Positions 13,159 through 23,879 of a DNA stretch of 64,000 nucleotides are shown here, one piece after another. The stretch lies in assembly GCF_040183065.1 (NCBI RefSeq), contig NC_091133.1, positions 137,016,306 through 137,080,305 of the forward strand, written 5' to 3'. The position numbers and the translations under genes are program-made. Each line of letters begins with the position of its first letter. The first letter of the stretch is position 1. A model generated the notes under the pieces. The model saw only the letters and a list, made by a program, of their open reading frames with translations, made no database searches and had not been told where the DNA came from. The stretch is from Periplaneta americana (taxonomy: Eukaryota > Arthropoda > Insecta > Blattodea > Blattidae).

Positions 13159-15404
13159 CGTTGCTTACGAGATTATACAAGCTGGCGCATAGAGCTTGAA
13201 AAACGAGTCTGAAGTGGTTCCCTCGTAATGCCAATTCCGCCGCTCGGAGCGCTGTTCTGCCCTATATATTCATAGCAGAACACTTAAAAGACATTGACAT
13301 TTGGGACATTTAAAGGACTCATCATTGCTTATTAAATGCTTCGTACAATATTTTATGGACAATAGACGTAATTTGCAAACTTCTACTCCTCAATTATATT
13401 ACAATAAAAGGCTGTCATTCTTGATATTAAAACATATTACATATAAACTGAGGGACTGTCTGCTCTGTACTTCAGTTCATACACCAAACATTTCCGGAAA
13501 TAAATTAACTTGACATCTTACATATACGCACTATAGCCTACCCTTTTCACCTAATATTATTAATATTGTTATTAAATAAGATATTGCAACTAATTAAGGT
13601 ACTGCATTATCTTTAATTTCCTTGAATTCATAATTACGCATTTGCAAGAAGGCCTAACTTTTCCCTCTCTTTTAAAAAAAAATACGGACGTCACAATAAC
13701 TGAGAAGTATAATTATTGCGCGATTTTTTCTTGCAGTGGTGAAAACATTTCTATAGGCCTACTGATTAATCTATTGAGCATAGTAATAGTAAACGCTGTA
13801 GTATTTTAGTGCGTGTACGCCTACTTAGCTCTTGTAAAACGAAATTTTCACTTTCACTTTCAACGGAACACTCACTTATATTCAGTTCTTGTATCTTGCA
13901 GTAAATTATCCATTTGTGATCATCTTTCCAATATAACCTCCCATTGAAACGACCACTTAAAATCATGAGCTAGAATTTATTATTTTAAAAACATTTCCAC
14001 GTACATACTGTTATAATTGTTATGAACCACACTACAAAAGACAACACTGTGAAATTGGATTAATTTACCAAGATCAACATCAATACCGGTAGTATAAAAT
14101 CACATATAGGCCTAGGCTATATTATTTCATTACTTTATGGTATTAATTAGAAGAATTAATTTTTAAGAATTTACAAATATGCTGAAATAATTTAGGACAC
14201 CTCTTATAGAAATGTAAAAATATGTATGTACATTTTGAAACAATGAGTATAGCACCACCTGAAAATGTTGAGCATTTTAACAGTAACTTGTAAATTGTTC
14301 CATCACGTTGTCTATAGTGTTCATTTATTGTAGCACTTTTAGAACGAACGTGGTTCACATACATAAGAAGAAATGACGATGGAATGAGTCGAACACATAC
14401 AGTTTTCTTTTAAGTTTTTAGCAAATGATGAAGTTGAATATATACTGTTACTTCATATCCTAACATAAGTAGAGTTGCCACCATAGATGTAACACCTGAA
14501 ATGAATATAAAATAAATTAATGTATTGGTAATGATACAAGAATAAAAAGAAATTAGGCTAGACATAACCTCACAAAATTACAAACACATGCTAAAACAAA
14601 AAAAAAAAAAACAAAACTTTACGTATCCGTATATAATAAAACTAGATATTCCAGATATAATTTGTTTCACACGATAACCACCTCAGCCTATTTCGGCAGC
14701 AGCCATTATTAGTTACACTTTGAGGTGCATTACCTAATCTCATACTAACCTTGTTAAGTTCTCTAACCTAATTCACTGAATATTACGTAACAATACACAG
14801 GTCTAAAATACAGACAAATACACATTAATTACCTAATAAGTACAGCATGAAGATAATTCATTACTTTTGTCGGTATTTTCTAAAAGAGAAAGGGAAAACA
14901 GTAACAACATTATCTTCAATGTTTACATCACGTCGTTCACATTTTCATTAGGCCTATATCAGTAATGCTTGGTAAGTGAAACAATGCATAAAATTATTTT
15001 ACATTTCGGGTCACATCATTCGAGAGTCGGAAAATGCAATTCGCCACTTTTAACATAGCATTGCTTGTTATATGAGAGAACTTTGACATTTACCTTAACC
15101 TATAAAGATACGACCTGTTGGTACCGAGTTCTTCACATAGCAAAACACAGACAATTTTCGAATATAACTTAGCTGAACAAACTTCAAATAACACTGTAAT
15201 ATGTTTGGCATATTTATAATATTCGTACTCAATCAGTAATGCACAATTAATCGAACTATTTTCACGATGCACAATGCTTTATAATGGTACTATTCATCAT
15301 TTCATAGGGCAGAGAGGCGAACCTAGCGGCAGAAATTGTCATGACTCACAGAGACCTACTCTCGATTGTGCTATGCGCCAGCTTGTGTAATCCCGTAAGC
15401 AACG
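13159..15404. mobile_element. 2.2-kb DNA transposon, 8-bp duplication, no transposase
   Basis: The 34-bp terminal inverted repeats (13159-13192 and 15371-15404, starting CGTTGCTTACG) differ at two positions. They are flanked by identical GTTTCATA octamers (13151-13158 and 15405-15412). Weaker inverted similarity continues inward for about 100 bp (TTCTGCCCTATA/CTGCCCTATG). The interior has only short open frames without domains, so it is non-autonomous or decayed. An 8-bp duplication fits hAT-like or related superfamilies, but the termini do not start with the usual CAG. Confidence 0.85.
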
Positions 15405-15412
15405 GTTTCATA

Positions 15413-15848
15413 TGCAAGCAATGTCGCCAACACAACCTATCAATAACCAGGTGATCCTTGCCAAAGATGCAGAATGTAAAACTTTGACCATCCTTCGTTG
15501 TTACTTTCTTGTTAGAAAACGTATTCTGATGCTGAAAAAAAAAAACTGATTTTTAGATTTTCACAAAGATAGAAGTTTTCAGCATAGCCATAAAAAGTGG
15601 TTTTTGGCCTACCGTCTGTCAGTCAGTCCGTCCGTCTGTGTAGCCTTTAACGGCATGTTCTACATTACTATCGTATTGTAGCCTACGGTACCTAGTTGAC
15701 GGATTCTGTTCATATTCATTATGCACAAGTTAATATGCAATGAAATATAGCGAATACAGTTTAGTAAAAAATAATTGCATCTACTATTTATAGATTTACG
15801 TTTATTTTATTTTATTTCATGTAATTGTAATTATTGTATATTATATAT
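15413..15848. other. no gene recognised
   Basis: Contains a GTCTGTCAGTCAGTCCGTCC microsatellite-like patch near 15615, reminiscent of the Helitron interior at 980, but no element ends were found. Confidence 0.4.
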
Positions 15849-15922
15849 CACTACCACCGGGTGTATACCCAATTGTAGTGTTAATACATACATACATACA
15901 TACATACATACATACATACATA
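15849..15922 (+). repeat. LINE-like 3' hairpin and (CATA)n tail
   Basis: CACTACCACCGGGTGTATAC..GTAGTG can pair its ends (CACTAC/GTAGTG) and is followed directly by about nine CATA units. The arrangement parallels the AATA-tailed ends elsewhere in the window. Confidence 0.55.
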
Positions 15923-16698
15923 ATAGGCCATTACGTTAAATGGGACATACCACATGGCGAAATGGTGATAAACTCAAAATCGATACTAATGATTTATCTT
16001 AAAAATTATTTCTTCCATGAAATGAGCTGTCCAGTATGTCCCCCGACTCCTATATTTCGAAAAAAAAAAAAAAAAAAGTATTACATGCAGAATTCTTTCT
16101 ACATTTCGTTTAAAAATTTGTTAGAATTTAACAGCCCAGTCATCACTACTCACTGGTACAGGAATAGCGTCCCTTTTTTTAAGCATCTTATTACGCATGT
16201 GCAAACCAAAGCCTAATATAATGCTGCCTAATATTTTAATTTTTTTATGTTGCTTGTAAAATTAATTGTGAATTATTCTGTGTCAATTGGCAAACCCCGT
16301 ATATGGGGTCAGATTTATAATCCAATCATGTCATTTCTAATTCCAGTTTCCGTAAATTGAGAAAATAATCAGAGGCAAACAATGGAGAATGCACTTTGTT
16401 TGCAAGCCAGAGAACGAAATTCGTCTTTTTATTTGTACGTATATTAAATTATTTCATTTATTATGCAAATAATGTCAATAACGTTCGCAAATCCATAAAT
16501 GCATAAAATGCCAATTTGCATGGAATTAATTTAGATCCATTTAAGATATAGTATTTATTTTGTACTGATATTGTATGTCATTTTATTCTCATTATTTTAA
16601 TTTGTTTTTTGTTATTATTGTTATTAATTTAATTATTCTCGTATAATTTATACCCATTGTATTTTACATTCTTGTATCATTTCTGACTTTATTGTCTT

Positions 16699-16766
16699 GT
16701 GCTGAACTATAATTGGCTTCTGGCTGTTGTCCAGCACATAAAATAAATAAATAAATAAATTATTAC

Positions 16767-16831
<65 letters not shown>
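16699..16831 (+). repeat. LINE-like 3' hairpin, (AAAT)n and (ATT)n tail
   Basis: GTGCTG (16699-16704) and CAGCAC (16732-16737) close a hairpin, followed by ATAAAATAAATAAATAAAT and then about 25 ATT units. The ATT run probably expanded from the original tail. Confidence 0.55.
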
Positions 16832-16832
<1 letters not shown>

Positions 16833-16838
16833 AGGTTG

Positions 16839-19062
16839 ATAAATTTAGAAGAACTTCGATATAACCTACATTTGTAGGAAAACATTAAAAACTTTTATGC
16901 TGAACGCCTTATTGAAAAATTAAATCTCGAAGAAGATTGGGATTCCATTAGCATTTATGAACGTCTGAAAAAATGTATCCATGATGCTGCAATGGCAGCA
17001 CTTAGTACAGAAAATGGCAGACAGCATAAAAACAATTGGATGAATACCAAAACTCTTCAAATAATAACAAACAAAGAAAAATGCATATGAAAGATACCTA
17101 AGCTCAAAAAAAGGTTATGATTATTGAGAGTATGTCATACTGAAAATACAAAGCAAAGTGCAGGTCAGGAAACAAAAGAAAGAAATGTGGGACAAAATAT
17201 ATGGAGAGACTGAGCATACTGTAGGCTATGCGAGATCAGCTCAAGCCTGGAAAACTCTTCAAAAACTATGTACACAATTATTGTAACAAAATGTTTTAAT
17301 TTTATACAAATGAATGATTTTTAGGAACATTTTAAAATGATTCTAAGAGAAACCAGAAAGGAATATTCAGATCCTATTTTAATTGAGACTGGAAAAAATA
17401 ATTATATGGATCCTAATACAGAAAATGAGGTACGGTATGTTTTAAAAACGGCAAAATATGGGAAGCCTACAGATGGATAATAATAGAACTCACTAAATAT
17501 GGATGACCAAGTATTATAAGAATATTAACTAGACTATTTAACCAGGTAATGGAGGAAGATTTCGTCTAATTGAAAATTGTCATACATAAAAAATAAAGGA
17601 AATAAAGAGAATTCAGTAAATTACAGATAGATTAGTGTCATGACACCTATTAGTAGAATTTTAAGTACAATAATTAAGATCAGATTTGAAGAATTAAGTT
17701 AATAAAACTCGAAATATCAGAAGATCAAGCAGATTTTACAGCAGGCAAATCATGTCTCAACAATATATTTGGAACTAGACAGGTTACTGAAAAAATTTTA
17801 GCAAGAGGCATACCAGTATGGCTTTTACAGATATCGAAAAAGTCTATGACTCTGTATCTATCAATAGACTATGGAAGTCATTGATAAAATGTGATATTTC
17901 TAAACCTGTTCTGTGCATTTTATATAAAGAATGTATGACTGTAAAACATGTGAAAGAGTTGGAAAATGTATTTCGTCAGAATTTTCTACAACAAAAGGAT
18001 TAAGACCAGGATGCAGGATGCTATCTACACTGTTTAAAATATTTTTAGAAGATATTTTACAAAATCGAAATAAGGCTTGCAGAGGAATGGGAATGAATAT
18101 CAACAATCACTTGATGCAAAGCCTATAATTTGCTGACGACCAGAGAAAGATGATGTAGAATAGGCCTATGTGCTACGTAAACTTATACACACATTTGAAG
18201 TTGGTGGTTTGAAAATAAACCCCACTAAGACTGAATATATGGTGGTTGGAGAGAATGAAGATGATCTGAGAATAAATGATATGACAACAATGTGGATGAA
18301 TTTAAATACCTCGGTTCTATTATCGACAAATCTGGTACCGTAATTTCACACAACTGCGGTCCTAGAAACATAACTATGGTCCACGATACAATCATTCAAA
18401 TTTTTAGTACCGAGTTTATCCACATTTTTGTTATACCTACTACGTTTGAAGTCAAGTTATTGCTACTATGTATGAACGGTCTACAATACTTCTACAATGT
18501 TCTTTGAATGATTGTGTTGTGGACTATATTTGTGCGAAATTATGGTACGTACCATACCTATGGAAAGGACATTATTTTATAATAGAGTAAATCATGCAAG
18601 AAAAGAAATTAGATCTTTAAACAGTGTACTTTGGAGTAGGGATGTAATGAGCAATACATTTTAAGGACAATAATAGAAAGCAGTGTTGGTTCACAAAGTT
18701 GGGCCACAAATGAGAGGTGCAGAAAAGAATGATGGCGACGGAAAAGGGTGGGCTTCGAAGAAACATGAGAATATCTGAACTGCAATATAAAGGAAACACA
18801 TAGAAGGAAACTGTTCTTGACAGAGTAGAAAGAAGATCACTTCAATGGAATAGACATATGCAGCAAATGTCGAAGGAGAGATGGCCCAAACGTATCATCA
18901 GTTGAGATGCGCCTGGTAAGAAAAAGCGAGGAAGGACTCAGAAGACTTGATATGAAGCAATAAGCGCAGCCATGATGAAGAGAGGATTGGAAGAGGGGCA
19001 GTGGGAGGATAGGAATATCTGGAAAACAGGAATTAAAGACAAACTGCTATAAAGTGGAAAGA
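16839..19062 (+). mobile_element. LINE family D, degenerate ORF2
   Basis: Pieces of one reverse transcriptase appear in order across shifting frames. The endonuclease-RT linker comes first (EDWDSISIYERLKKC, 16930-17090). Then DQADFTAGKSC (about 17725), AFTDIEKVYDSV (17820, RT motif with catalytic Asp context), TTKGLRPGCRMLSTLFKIFLEDIL (about 17990), a damaged FADDQ site near 18130, KINPTKTEYMVVG (about 18215) and a C-terminal basic region to 19062. Multiple stops and frameshifts make it a dead copy. Confidence 0.82.
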
Positions 19063-19156
19063 CTGTAAAAAGTAAAAGTATAAAGTAAATTATTATCATC
19101 ATCATCACCAACTGTGTAATCAATTAAAATATTTCAGCATGGTCCTTTAGCTTTTA

Positions 19157-19210
19157 CTGGTGGTGTGGAAGAGAAGGCCTAATGGCCTTAACTACATCAG
19201 AATAAATAAA
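19157..19210 (+). repeat. LINE 3' hairpin with AATAAATAAA tail
   Basis: CTGGTGGTGTGGAAGAGAAG.. to ..CTACATCAG folds like the hairpins at 11687 and 12513 and is followed by AATAAATAAA. It is probably another truncated family C end. Confidence 0.6.
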
Positions 19211-19214
19211 TTGG

Positions 19215-19880
19215 AAATGACTAATGTTAGGAAAAGATCTGCACCTATTTACTTATGGGTGTGAATCCAGAGCCAAAACACAAAAAAAAAAAACAACTAA
19301 GCAGATAAATAAAACAACAGAAATGAAGATTTTAAGAAGAATTACACAAAATCACTAGGGTACGAAATCAGAAGTGACGTAATTAAGGAGGAATGCAAAA
19401 CTGAACCTATTAATAATTTGATAATGGATAGGATTTTTTATTTTAGTAGGTTATTTTACGACGCTTTATCAACATCTAGGTTATTTAGCGTCTGAATGAG
19501 ATGAAGGTGATAATGCTGGTGAAATGAGTCCGGGGTCCAGCACCTAAAGTTACCCAGCATTTGCTAATTTTGGGTTGAAGGAAAACCCCGGAAAAAACCT
19601 CAACCAAGTAACTTGCCCCGACCGTGAGTCAAACCCAGGCCACCTGGTTTCACGGCCAGACATGCTAGCTGTTACTCCACAGGTGTGGACTGATAATGGA
19701 CAGGAAAATTAAATGGAATGAACATACCGATATTGATTGTATGGAGGACAACAGATCAGTGAAGAAATTAGAGAAGGGAAACCAGACGGAAAGGGAAATT
19801 TAGCAAGCTCAAAATTGAGATAAAAAGATACGCTTACAAAGCAATGATGAATTGACACAAAAAGCTGGACGCTTAATGCA
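19215..19880 (+). mobile_element. LINE C-terminal fragment split by a SINE
   Basis: The left part (19215-19428) reads GKDLHLFTYGCESRAKTQ and IRSDVIKEECKTEPINN in broken frames. The right part (19706-19880) reads IKWNEHTDIDCMEDNR. These are typical late-ORF2 sequences. They are contiguous once the SINE and one copy of the duplicated target are disregarded. Confidence 0.65.
19444..19690 (-). repeat. tRNA-derived SINE, family S1, inserted in a LINE
   Basis: The tRNA-like head is at the right side (B-box complement near 19630, GAGTCAAACCC). The core contains GTTACCCAGCATTTGC and AAAACCCCGGAAAA, and the tail end TTATTTTACGACGC is at the left. Target duplications TGATAATGGATAGGA (19429-19443) and TGATAATGGACAGGA (19691-19705) differ at one base. 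The same family occurs at 59235-59482 and, with full head, at 31879-32139. Confidence 0.88.
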
Positions 19881-19883
19881 GAA

Positions 19884-19902
19884 GAAGAAGAAGAAGAAGA
19901 AG
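19884..19902. repeat. (AGA)n microsatellite
   Basis: Six AGA/GAA units at the end of the LINE fragment. Confidence 0.8.
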
Positions 19903-20537
19903 CATGGTCCTTATATCCTTATATCACACAGCGACAGTGGTACCTTTGGGAAACTAATGCTTGAAAATTGTTACCAACCTACTGAATACCATTAATCGGC
20001 ATTTCTTTCTTACATTGTAACTAGGGCCAGAAAGTTCATCCATTTGCATATCCCTGTTTTTCCATTGGCTGTAATTATTTGCTGATTAGTTATCTTCGAG
20101 CATCATCAACATTTAAGCTCAATAAACGAAATTTTATGTTGCATATATTTGCATATTTTGGCGGTTTTTTTATAAATGCATAGTATTTCATAACATTTAC
20201 TATATATTATTGTGACATATTTTAGCGATTTTATGTTGCATAAAAATTCATAGCTTGGATATTTTAAATAAAAGCATCATATTCTACTTTTGAAAACTGG
20301 TACTGAGTGAAATTATTTAATTATTTTTACCGGAAAAGTATTGAAAGTTTTGCAACACACCCAGCGAATCTACAGTAGTGTGCCACTCTCAACAATATAA
20401 GTTTGATTTCATCTACGATAGACAAGTTAAATTATAATAATTTTACAACAGTATTTTCTCATAAATAACTAAAATATACATACATAAAATAACTATGACA
20501 GTATTAAAATACTTTTTTATTAAAATTTATATATGTT

Positions 20538-20582
20538 GACTAGACATGTTTCTGGACCATCGCTGTTCTATCATCAGTAGTC
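20538..20582 (-). ncRNA. hammerhead-ribozyme-like motif H1a
   Basis: Reading the minus strand: stem I strand GACTA, core CTGATGA, an 18-nt stem II region, GAAA, the palindromic stem III ACATGT, the cleavage-type triplet GTC, and the stem I return TAGTC. Stem I pairs perfectly over 5 bp. Stem II is imperfect. Confidence 0.65.
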
Positions 20583-20732
20583 ATAATTTGAATCAGCTGG
20601 TGTTCGCTGACTTCTGGAGCTGATGTGTGTCAATAACTATAATTTAACATGTCTATCGTCAGCAATCCCAGTGAGAAAAAGTTAGTCACTGTTACCAACA
20701 CACCTCGGCTCCAGACAGCTGATTCAAATTAT

Positions 20733-20777
20733 GATTACTGATGAAAGGATAGTTATGGTCCAGAAACATGTCTAGTC
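20733..20777 (+). ncRNA. hammerhead-ribozyme-like motif H1b
   Basis: Same layout as H1a in the other arm: GATTA, CTGATGA, stem II region with GGA/TCC, GAAACATGTC, TAGTC. The stem I difference from H1a (C to T) keeps pairing as a G-U wobble. Confidence 0.65.
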
Positions 20778-21009
20778 AACATAAATAAATTTTAATAAAA
20801 ACGTTTTTTAATACTGTCACAGTTACTTTATGTATATTTTAATTATTTAATCCATGCAACATCCGTAAACAACTTCTTATCATAAATGGAGCGTATTACC
20901 TGGGAAAGGTAAAGGAATTTACATTCTACTCTCACTGGAAAAAAGGTAACACAGCTGGATTAGCAATAAGAAAGATTTATCTTGTGGCCAATGGACAGAA
21001 CCCATTAAA

Positions 21010-21579
21010 ATGAGCACCAATGTTACCGCAGTTAGATCTCTACCTGATAGAAGCCTCAGCAATACCCATTGCAGGAGATGCAATGAGCATGAAACGTTAC
21101 TCCACGTGCTAGGTTTCTGCCCTCAGGGCGAAGTACTGCGAATTGGCAGACATAACACAGTCCGCTCGATAATTGCTAACAGATTAAGGGAACACGAAGT
21201 ATATGAGGAAGTTCAGTGTCTTTCTATGGAAGAATCTACATGGCGTGTTGACATCATAATAATTGACCGAAATACAAAAACTGGTCTCATTCTTGACCCA
21301 ACAATTAGGATTGAAATTAATAACAATCAACCGAAGCAAATACACGAAAAGAAGTGCGCTATTTACCTTCCATGCTGTGATGATCTCATTCATAAATATA
21401 ATATTCAAGATTGGAATGTCATTGGACTTATGTTTGGTGCGCGAGGAATAATTCCCAGATTTACATTGGAGATTCTCAGAAAATTAAAGGTTCCTGAAAA
21501 GACTTTTCAGACAATTCCATCAACCATTTTAAAATCTTCATTGAACATCATCAATCACCATCTCTATTCAACTTTATAA
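21010..21579 (+). pseudogene. R2-like retrotransposon C-terminal fragment (zinc knuckle and endonuclease)
   Basis: 189 codons from a convenient Met; the frame is open upstream to about 20950, so the Met is not a real start. It carries the C-x2-C-x7-H-x4-C knuckle (C21, C24, H32, C37, followed by HVLGFC). It then carries the restriction-enzyme-like endonuclease core with D81 in WRVDIIIID and D96/E102 in LILDPTIRIE. R2-clade LINEs end this way, using the endonuclease to nick the target. The reverse transcriptase is absent (5' truncated). The stop at 21579 is followed by an AATAAA-containing 3' region. A second fragment of the same kind lies at 29690-30020. Confidence 0.83.
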
Positions 21580-21797
21580 TATATCACTGTATATTATTTA
21601 TTTTTCAATAAATTCTTATTGTATTGATAGCTACTACCGGTACTGTACATCTTGTTGCAGATCATTAATTTTTTTTATTATGCATATTTCTAATATTAAT
21701 TTACATTCTCTCTCTCTCTTTTTTTTTTTTGTTAAATTGATTAGGATGCCGATATTTTAAATCTAAAATTTGGACACTACTAGTACTATTATATTTA

Positions 21798-21802
21798 TTT
21801 TT

Positions 21803-21849
<47 letters not shown>

Positions 21850-21850
21850 T
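21798..21850. repeat. (ATT)n microsatellite
   Basis: About 16 ATT units downstream of the R2-like fragment, ending just before a 28-bp palindrome. Confidence 0.9.
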
Positions 21851-21859
21851 AATTATATC

Positions 21860-21887
21860 CCTGATCACTTATTAATAAGTGATCAGG
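21860..21887. repeat. perfect 28-bp palindrome
   Basis: CCTGATCACTTATT is followed directly by its exact reverse complement. It could be the fused ends of a lost or miniature element or a replication-generated inverted repeat. Confidence 0.9.
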
Positions 21888-22792
21888 AATGATATGAAGA
21901 AATATAGAATTTTATTCCTGCATATTTATTGACATATTTTAATGTTTTTAAGGGCAGACTTGCACGCATATTTAGTAGGTTTTTAGGACATGAACTTCCT
22001 AACCTTCGTTATAACTTAGAAGTTCACCTCTAAGATGCCCAAAAGTTGACAAATAAATTTTGGAAAAAATAGCATTTCACAGCAGTACTATTATTTGTTT
22101 ACATGTTGGTAATGCTGCAAGACACAAGCCAGATCATGGATGGCCAGACTGTAAACAAGTAGAGGGGGAGCAGAGAGTTGCCAATTCAGAGATTTTCCCC
22201 ACCAGATTTTGTGCTTTTTTGTGTTAATTATCCGGTAAAATTTATTAAATTTGTATTATTGACAAAGGAATTTGGCGGGTTTTTTAATACAGCGGCAAAA
22301 TAATCTCTTTTATAATTAGCGACTTTTACACTGTTTTATAGCGGGGCTTTATGAATCGTGTTGGTATGTTGGCTACACTTAATGTAAGGTGGAGGGAGTA
22401 ATAAGGTATCTTATGTTGTTATTGTGTGAAATGAACATTGAAGGGTAATTATTAATAATTTATTTTTATATGGGAATATTTTATACATTTCCACATTCAT
22501 TATAAGAATGTTTGAGCGGTTCTGTGTAGCTACTGTGTCGCTGTAATGTGTTCCATACTCGTACATTGTTTCTACTTTTGTTTACAAATGAGGCTGTAAT
22601 GCATAGGCCTACTGTAAACACGTACAATAGGTTATATTTCACAGGTTAAATATTTGCTTCTCATGCAGTTAATAGGATGCACAGTATTATCTCTTAGTTC
22701 AAATAATTTACGGTTCGTTAAAAATGTTGTGATACCTGAAACATAACCTAGAATCTGGAACAATGCAAATAAAGTAATTACAATGCAGACTA

Positions 22793-23864
22793 GGTTAAGA
22801 GAGAAATTTTATATGATATTCTGATTGAATTGAATTCAGTATTCCCAATTAAATGAATGTGTCTCAGTGAAACGTACAGCAGAGTCCGTATAGGTCAGTT
22901 TCTGTCGGATGCGTTTCCAATTCACTGTAGGCTAAAGCAAGGAGATGCACTATCACCTTTACTTCTTAACTTTGCTCTGGCGTATGGCGTAAGGAAAGTC
23001 CAGGATAATAGAGGGGTTTGGAATTGAACGGGTTACATGAGCTGCTTGTCTATGCGGATGACGTGAATATGTTAGGAGAAAATCCACAAACGATTAGGGA
23101 AAATACACGAATTTCACTTGAAGCAAGTAAAGAGATAGGTTTGGAAGTAAATCCCGAAAAGACAATGTATATGATTATGTCTCGTGACCAGAATATTGTA
23201 CGAAATGGAAATATAAAAATTGGAAATTTATCCTTTGAAGAGGTGGAAAAATTCAAATACCTGGGGGCAACAGTAACAAATATAAATGATGCTCGGGAGG
23301 AAATTAAACACAGAATAAATATGGGAAATGCCTGTTATTATTCGGTTGAGAAGCTTGTATCATCCAGTCTGCTGTCAAAAAATCTGAAAGTTAGAATTTA
23401 TAAAACAGTTATATTGCCGGTTTTCTTTATGGTTTTGAAACTTTGACTCTCACTTTGAGAGATGAACATAGGTTAAGGGTGTTTGAGAATAAGGTGCTTA
23501 GGAAAATATTTTGGGCTAAGAGGGATGAAGTTACAGGACAATGGAGAAAGTTACACAACACAGAACTGCACGCACTGTATTCTTCATCTGACATATTAGG
23601 AACATTAAATCCAGACGTTTGAGATGGGCAGGGCATGTAGCACAGCACGTATGGGTGAATCTGGAAATGCATATAGAGTGTTAGTTGGGAGGCCGGAGGG
23701 AAAAAGACCTTTGGGGAGGCCGAGACGTAGATGGGAAGATATTAAAATGGATTTGAGGGAGGTGAGATATGATGATAGAGAATGGATTAATCTTGCTCAG
23801 GATAGGGACCAATGGCATGCTTATGTGATGGCGGCAATGAACCTACGGGTTCCTTAAAAGCAAG
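22793..23864 (+). mobile_element. LINE family A, 5'-truncated insertion with 15-bp duplication
   Basis: Direct repeats TTACAATGCAGACTA (22778-22792 and 23865-23879) bound a 1072-bp insertion. It encodes the second half of a reverse transcriptase: KQGDALSPLLLNFALAYGV in a broken frame, then [14 protein letters not shown] with the YADD active site in the open frame 23018-23446, then [19 protein letters not shown]. After a frameshift near 23430 come RVFENKVLRKIFWAKRDEV, RMGESGNAYRVLVGRPEGKR and NLRVP stop. The 3' end TTCCTTAAAAGCAAG abuts the target duplication. Few lesions suggest a fairly young copy. Confidence 0.88.
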
Positions 23865-23879
23865 TTACAATGCAGACTA

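Larger units (their letters stand above)
20471..20840. mobile_element. inverted-repeat element with two hammerhead-like motifs (locus H1)
   Basis: Arms 20471-20629 and 20698-20840 are imperfect reverse complements around a ~68-bp centre. The left arm has an extra ~12-bp segment near 20600. Each arm reads outward through GATTCAAATTATGA, a hammerhead-like core, and GTCAACATAWATAAATTTTA. No ORF. It lies just upstream of the R2-like fragment. No clear target duplication was found. The layout matches loci at 47532 and 49941. Confidence 0.8.

Noticed and set aside
20471..20840. H1 as the terminal inverted repeats of a DNA transposon
   Set aside because: No TA or other duplication at the arm ends, and the similarity extends across most of the element rather than just its termini; the hammerhead-like layout fits better.
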